A stretch of 8,731 bases of DNA from Clostridiaceae bacterium (GTDB taxonomy: Bacteria; Bacillota; Clostridia; Acetivibrionales; DUMC01), in contig JAAZDH010000182.1 in the NCBI GenBank assembly GCA_012512865.1, positions 1 through 8,731 of the forward strand. The letters are read 5' to 3'. Position numbers and translations under genes: made by a program. This document shows, piece after piece, positions 5,806 through 8,731 of this stretch (position 1 is the stretch's first letter; the number at the start of each line of letters is the position of its first letter). Below the pieces are notes generated by a model. It worked only from the letters and a program-made list of their open reading frames with translations. It did no database searches and had not been told where the DNA came from.

Positions 5806-7419
5806 TTAAAAAGAAAGCATCGTGGCTTTCAGCACGCCGTCTATCTGCCTTAACTGTCCCAGTATTTCCTCCGGCACATCACAGTCCACGCTCACAAAAG
5901 CCACTGCCTTGTTGCAGCTCTTCCTGTTCCTGCTCCACTGCATTGCCGCAATGTTAATATTGTTTGCCCCAAGGATTGTTCCAATTTTCCCGATAATCCC
6001 GGGCTTGTCTATATTCTGGATGGCAATAACATGGGGGGTCGGCTCAAAATCAAGCTTGTAACCGAAAAAGTCCACGATCCTTATCTCTTCCTTTGCAAAT
6101 ACCGTTCCAGATACGCACAATTCCCTTTCCTTGGTCGCATACTTAACAGTTATCAAGTTGGTGTACTTGTCCAGGTTTGTGCTCTTGCTTTCAACCATTT
6201 CAATTCCCATGGACTTTGCTATATATGGGGCGTTAACATAATTTACCGCATCCTTCACCGCCTGCTCGACAAAACCCTTCAACACGGCAAGGGACAGGAG
6301 CTTTGTATCTTTCTGGGCAAGGTCCCCGCTGTATATTACTTCTATCTTGTGTACCGTGTTTTTCTCCGCTTGGTAGTATATTTTCCCGAGAATTTCGGCG
6401 ATTTCTACGTAAGGCTTTATTTCGTTCAGGTTTTCGGCTTTTATCGGGGGCATGTTAACCGCCGCAACCACTTCACCTTTTAAAGCCCCCTCCACCAGCT
6501 TAGCAACCCCAAGACTCACGTTATGATTCGCCTCTTCGGTTGACGCCCCGAGATGCGGCGTGTAAATAACGTTGTCAAGTTCCAACAACGGGTTCGTATA
6601 ATCCTGTTCTTCAGGTTTTTTATTAAAGTTCGGCTCCTTTTCAAGTACGTCTATTGCAGCGCCTGCAATATGTCCTTTTACAAGTGCGTCGTACAAGGCC
6701 TTCTCATCAATCACCCCGCCCCTTGCAACATTTACTATCCTTGCACCTTTTTTGCACAGCACCAGTTCCTTTTCCCCGATAAGCCCCTGGCTGCTGTCCG
6801 TCTTGGGGATGTGAACCGTAATTACATCCGCTTGTTTCATCAACTCTTCAAGGGTTTCGAATTTCTCTATCCCCATTTTCTCGAAACGTTCCTGCGTAAC
6901 AAAGGGGTCATATGCAATAACTCTCATGTTTAACGCTTTTAGTTTTGAAGCCACTATTGAACCTATTCTTCCAAGACCTACCACACCGACGGTTTTGCCG
7001 TCAAGCTCGTTTCCTACAAACCTGTTTCTCCTGAAGTCCTTGTTTTTAGCTGCTATGTGTGCCTGGGGGATGTTCCTGAACAGGGCAAATATCATGCCTA
7101 TTGTGAGTTCGGCTGCAGCCATTATGTTCCCTTCCGGCGTATTTACAACCAGTATCCCTCTCTTGGTACAGGCATTGACATCTATATTATCTATACCATT
7201 TCCAGCACGACCGACCACCTTAAGATTTTTGCCTTTTTCGATTACTTCGCTCGTTACTTTCGTGGAACTCCTGACAATAATCGCATCATAATCCTCTATT
7301 ACCTGCAGCAGTTCCTCCTTGGAAATTCCGAACCTGGCATCGACTTCAAACCCTCTTTCTTTTAAATACTCAATACCATCCTCCGCAATTTTGTCTGTTA
7401 CAATTATTCTCATAAACAT
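5806..7419 (-). CDS. serA: D-3-phosphoglycerate dehydrogenase
   Basis: A 537-residue enzyme that oxidises 3-phosphoglycerate to 3-phosphohydroxypyruvate with NAD, the committed step of serine synthesis. Visible: an N-terminal substrate domain (MRIIVTDKI to about 95), a nucleotide-binding domain with GLGRIG (148-153), catalytic Arg233 in NVARGG, Glu262 and His289 in TPHLGAST, an intervening domain (about 325-455), and a C-terminal ACT domain (about 464-537) starting HVIAIQNIDKPGIIG. This is the long form found in many Gram-positive bacteria, where the ACT domain usually carries serine feedback. The loop between Glu262 and His289 is a few residues longer than in short enzymes (FNKKPEEQDY). Two starts compete: ATG 7419 lies 4 nt after GGGAGG, while ATG 7413 lies 10 nt after it and gives the family-like MRIIVTD. 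Expression is probably governed by the riboswitch and terminator upstream. Confidence 0.96.
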   Translation of the reverse strand: MFMRIIVTDKIAEDGIEYLKERGFEVDARFGISKEELLQVIEDYDAIIVRSSTKVTSEVIEKGKNLKVVGRAGNGIDNIDVNACTKRGILVVNTPEGNIMAAAELTIGMIFALFRNIPQAHIAAKNKDFRRNRFVGNELDGKTVGVVGLGRIGSIVASKLKALNMRVIAYDPFVTQERFEKMGIEKFETLEELMKQADVITVHIPKTDSSQGLIGEKELVLCKKGARIVNVARGGVIDEKALYDALVKGHIAGAAIDVLEKEPNFNKKPEEQDYTNPLLELDNVIYTPHLGASTEEANHNVSLGVAKLVEGALKGEVVAAVNMPPIKAENLNEIKPYVEIAEILGKIYYQAEKNTVHKIEVIYSGDLAQKDTKLLSLAVLKGFVEQAVKDAVNYVNAPYIAKSMGIEMVESKSTNLDKYTNLITVKYATKERELCVSGTVFAKEEIRIVDFFGYKLDFEPTPHVIAIQNIDKPGIIGKIGTILGANNINIAAMQWSRNRKSCNKAVAFVSVDCDVPEEILGQLRQIDGVLKATMLSF

Positions 7420-7679
7420 AAAGCCTCCCTTTCCTTTTGTTTATAGTTCGTATCTTATAAATCGTCCAAGGCCGGATGACTGGAATCAAGCAAAGTAAAG
7501 CAAAAATAAACTTAAAAAGGCCAAGTCCTCTGGGACATGACCTCTGCAGTAAACCATTATACATTGCATATTTTATGCAAACCACCGCCATCATTACACG
7601 TAACACATTCATTACAAGCAGCAAATATATACACAAAGAACACGTTCATTAACGAATACGGGTTTTGCATTCACACAAC
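7420..7679 (-). other. Expression platform and leader between the glycine riboswitch and serA
   Basis: This is 260 nt of untranslated leader. From the riboswitch towards serA it contains an AT-rich spacer, a perfect small hairpin at 7580-7564 (TTGCATA/TATGCAA, 3-nt loop), the intrinsic terminator at 7542-7514, and about 95 nt of further leader ending in the serA ribosome site GGGAGG (7429-7424). The aptamer-2 closing strand contains GGACA, which could pair with TGTCC in the 5' arm of the terminator. That is only 5 bp, so a firm antiterminator is not identified. Confidence 0.6.
7514..7542 (-). terminator. Intrinsic terminator in the serA leader (riboswitch expression platform)
   Basis: On the minus strand GGTCATGTCC (7542-7533) pairs with GGACTTGGCC (7528-7519), giving a 10-bp stem with one G-U and one U-U mismatch. 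The loop is CAGA, and five T follow directly (7518-7514), with more T-rich sequence after. It lies 94 nt before the serA ATG and about 140 nt after the second aptamer, so it can only serve premature termination of the serA leader. Confidence 0.82.
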
Positions 7680-7847
7680 AACTCTGTCCTTTTGCCTGAG
7701 AGATTGGCTTTCCTTAAGCCTTGCCCCTTCGGCGCCGTAATGGTCTCTCCAGAGTTACGTCCCAATGAGGTCTTTTTACCTGAGAGTTTGACTCCTTCGG
7801 TGTATTTCACGAAGAATAATGATTCATGAAATATCTCTTCCTCACCG
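7680..7847 (-). promoter_or_regulatory. Tandem glycine riboswitch (gcvT element), two aptamers
   Basis: Aptamer 1 (7847-7763) is closed by a P1 stem of TGAGG with CCTCA plus wobble pairs. It has a P3 arm ATTTCA/TGAAAT and the conserved ACACCGAAGG and CTCTCAGGTAAAAAGAC segments. A 6-nt linker leads to aptamer 2 (7756-7680), closed by AACTCT with AGAGTT, with GGAGAGACC, GCGCCGAAGGGGCAA and CTCTCAGGCAAAAGGAC. Both copies keep the core CCGAAGG and CTCTCAGG blocks that define the class, and the short linker is typical of the cooperative tandem form. It sits upstream of serA rather than the more usual gcvT operon or glycine transporter. Glycine is made from serine, so an OFF switch acting through the terminator at 7542 would make metabolic sense. 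The direction of the response is inference. Confidence 0.95.
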
Positions 7848-7893
7848 TTCATCCGCCAATATTAAAATATTAAATTGTAAATTAAATTTTTTT

Positions 7894-7934
7894 ATTATAA
7901 AGATATTATAAAGCAACTGTCAAATTATTGTCAA
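7894..7934 (-). promoter_or_regulatory. Two overlapping consensus sigma-A promoters for the riboswitch-serA transcript
   Basis: On the minus strand TTGACA (7934-7929) is followed after 18 nt by TATAAT (7910-7905). A second TTGACA (7923-7918) is followed after 18 nt by TATAAT (7899-7894). All four hexamers match consensus exactly and the two promoters are offset by 11 bp. Starts are expected near 7898 and 7887, 40-50 nt before the first aptamer. The upstream -35 lies within the short inverted repeat ATTGT-TG-ACAAT, which could be an operator, though this is weak. Confidence 0.82.
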
Positions 7935-7964
7935 CAATTTTAATAACCGCCGCTTTATTCGCTT

Positions 7965-8005
7965 TATTGTATATAACCTATTGCATATAACCTATTGTAT
8001 ATACC
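7965..8005. repeat. 14-bp tandem repeat, three copies, overlapping the gpr stop
   Basis: Plus-strand units tattgtatataacc (7965-7978), tattgcatataacc (7979-7992) and tattgtatatacc (7993-8005, one base shorter) follow head to tail. The third copy spans the last gpr codons and, with the second, supplies its TAG stop. The unit is not a multiple of three, so the array can have moved the end of the protein. Confidence 0.75.
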
Positions 8006-8731
8006 TGTTTACGTCGGCCAGCGTGATTCCCTGGTGCGATGCAATATTGATTCCGTTTGCAATCACCTTGGCAATCCTGTCAACCACCTCGTCTATTTCC
8101 TTCGGGGTGACTATTAAATTCCCCGTATAAGGGTTCAGCGCTTTTTTGATAAGCTGGTATTTTTCTTCCCTGTCTATATTCTTCAATGCATCGAATGCCT
8201 GTAAACCCTGCCCGGCCTGCATGCCTTGGCTGCCAGGCTGCCTGCCGAGGCTTTCAATGGCAAGCTCAATAACATCGCTGGCTATTGTTGCCGCATCAAC
8301 GACAGTCGGCACTCCTATCGCAATGACAGGCACCCCCAGCGTTTCCCGCGACAGGTCCATCCTCTTGTTGCCAACCCCCGAGCCTGGCGATATGCCCGTA
8401 TCTGCAATTTGTATTGTTGTATTCACCCTATCAAGTCTCCTTGATGCAAGGGCGTCAATTGCTATAATACAATCGGGCCTTATCCTGTCAACTATACCCC
8501 TGACAATTTCGCCGGTTTCCATACCGGTAATTCCAAGAACTCCAGGGGCAATTGCACATACCGGTCTTACCCCCTGCTCCACTTCCTCCGGCACATATTG
8601 TACCAGGTGCCTTGTTACCATGAGTTTTGAAACAACCTTCGGCCCGAGGGAATCAGAAGTTACGTTCCAGTTGCCAAGCCCGACCACCATTACCGTGGAT
8701 TTTTCCTTAAGGTTCATGATCCTGGCCAACT
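7992..8731 (-). CDS. gpr: Germination protease GPR, C-terminal part (N-terminus beyond window)
   Basis: A spore protease that degrades small acid-soluble DNA-binding proteins at the start of germination; it is made as a zymogen in the forespore. About 246 codons are visible and the frame is open at the window edge. Conserved blocks: VVGLGNWNVTSDSLGPKVV, CAIAPGVLGITGMET, IIAIDALASRRL, DTGISPGSGVGN, and GNLIVTPKEIDEVVDRIAKVIANGINIASH near the end. The two Asp in NVTSD and AIDAL lie 66 residues apart, as do the active-site Asp127 and Asp193 of the Bacillus megaterium enzyme. The region before VVGLGNW, roughly 100 residues including the propeptide, is missing only because of the cut. A Gln/Gly-rich insert (about 161-179) precedes the C-terminal domain. 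No clear terminator follows; the serA promoters start about 60 bp downstream. The gene proves an endospore-forming lineage. Confidence 0.95.
   Translation of the reverse strand, partial: LARIMNLKEKSTVMVVGLGNWNVTSDSLGPKVVSKLMVTRHLVQYVPEEVEQGVRPVCAIAPGVLGITGMETGEIVRGIVDRIRPDCIIAIDALASRRLDRVNTTIQIADTGISPGSGVGNKRMDLSRETLGVPVIAIGVPTVVDAATIASDVIELAIESLGRQPGSQGMQAGQGLQAFDALKNIDREEKYQLIKKALNPYTGNLIVTPKEIDEVVDRIAKVIANGINIASHQGITLADVNRYIQ

Noticed and set aside
7370..7636. An 88-codon minus-strand frame overlapping the serA start
   Set aside because: It runs through the terminator hairpin into serA in another frame, starts at GTG without a ribosome site and resembles nothing known.
7649..7852. Minus-strand open frame of 67 codons
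   Set aside because: It coincides with the glycine riboswitch aptamers and is explained by the RNA structure.
1..8731. tRNA, rRNA, CRISPR arrays, insertion sequences or phage genes
   Set aside because: No cloverleaf, regularly spaced repeats, transposase motifs or terminal inverted repeats were seen on either strand.

Overview
All recognisable genes in this window lie on the minus strand. The germination protease gene (gpr) marks an endospore-forming Bacillota, most likely an anaerobic Clostridia. Codon use is mixed, neither strongly AT- nor GC-rich, and the long intergenic stretches are very AT-rich. The species cannot be named from the sequence.

Reading in the direction of transcription (high to low coordinates): (1) 8731-7992 is the C-terminal two thirds of gpr. 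(2) 7991-7420 is a long regulatory leader. It holds two overlapping consensus sigma-A promoters, a tandem glycine riboswitch and a well-formed intrinsic terminator. (3) 7419-5806 is serA, long-form phosphoglycerate dehydrogenase, the first step of serine (and hence glycine) synthesis. The leader therefore suggests glycine feedback on serA by transcription attenuation. (4) 5775-5410 is the N-terminal cysteine-motif domain of a prepilin peptidase, without the A24 protease domain. (5) 5409-4583 is an 827-bp gap, mostly AT-rich, containing an anomalous GC-richer block and a compound hairpin in the presumed pilin leader. (6) 4582-1 is a type IV pilus cluster: prepilin, a PilP/GspC-like single-pass protein, a secretin-like protein (N0/STN domain plus about six N1-like repeats, but no pore domain), the retraction ATPase PilT, and the first 53 codons of the platform protein PilC, which runs off the window.

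The pilus genes would act together as follows. The prepilin is processed and built into a fibre on PilC. PilT depolymerises the fibre. The PilP-like and secretin-like proteins, encoded in the same P-then-Q order as the pilMNOPQ operons of diderm bacteria, probably form a conduit between membrane and wall. PilB, PilM, PilN and PilO are not in the window.

The points most worth a second look are the pore-less secretin paired with a PilP-like partner in a probable monoderm, the glycine riboswitch on serA, the truncated prepilin peptidase, and two hairpins that flank the pilin gene.
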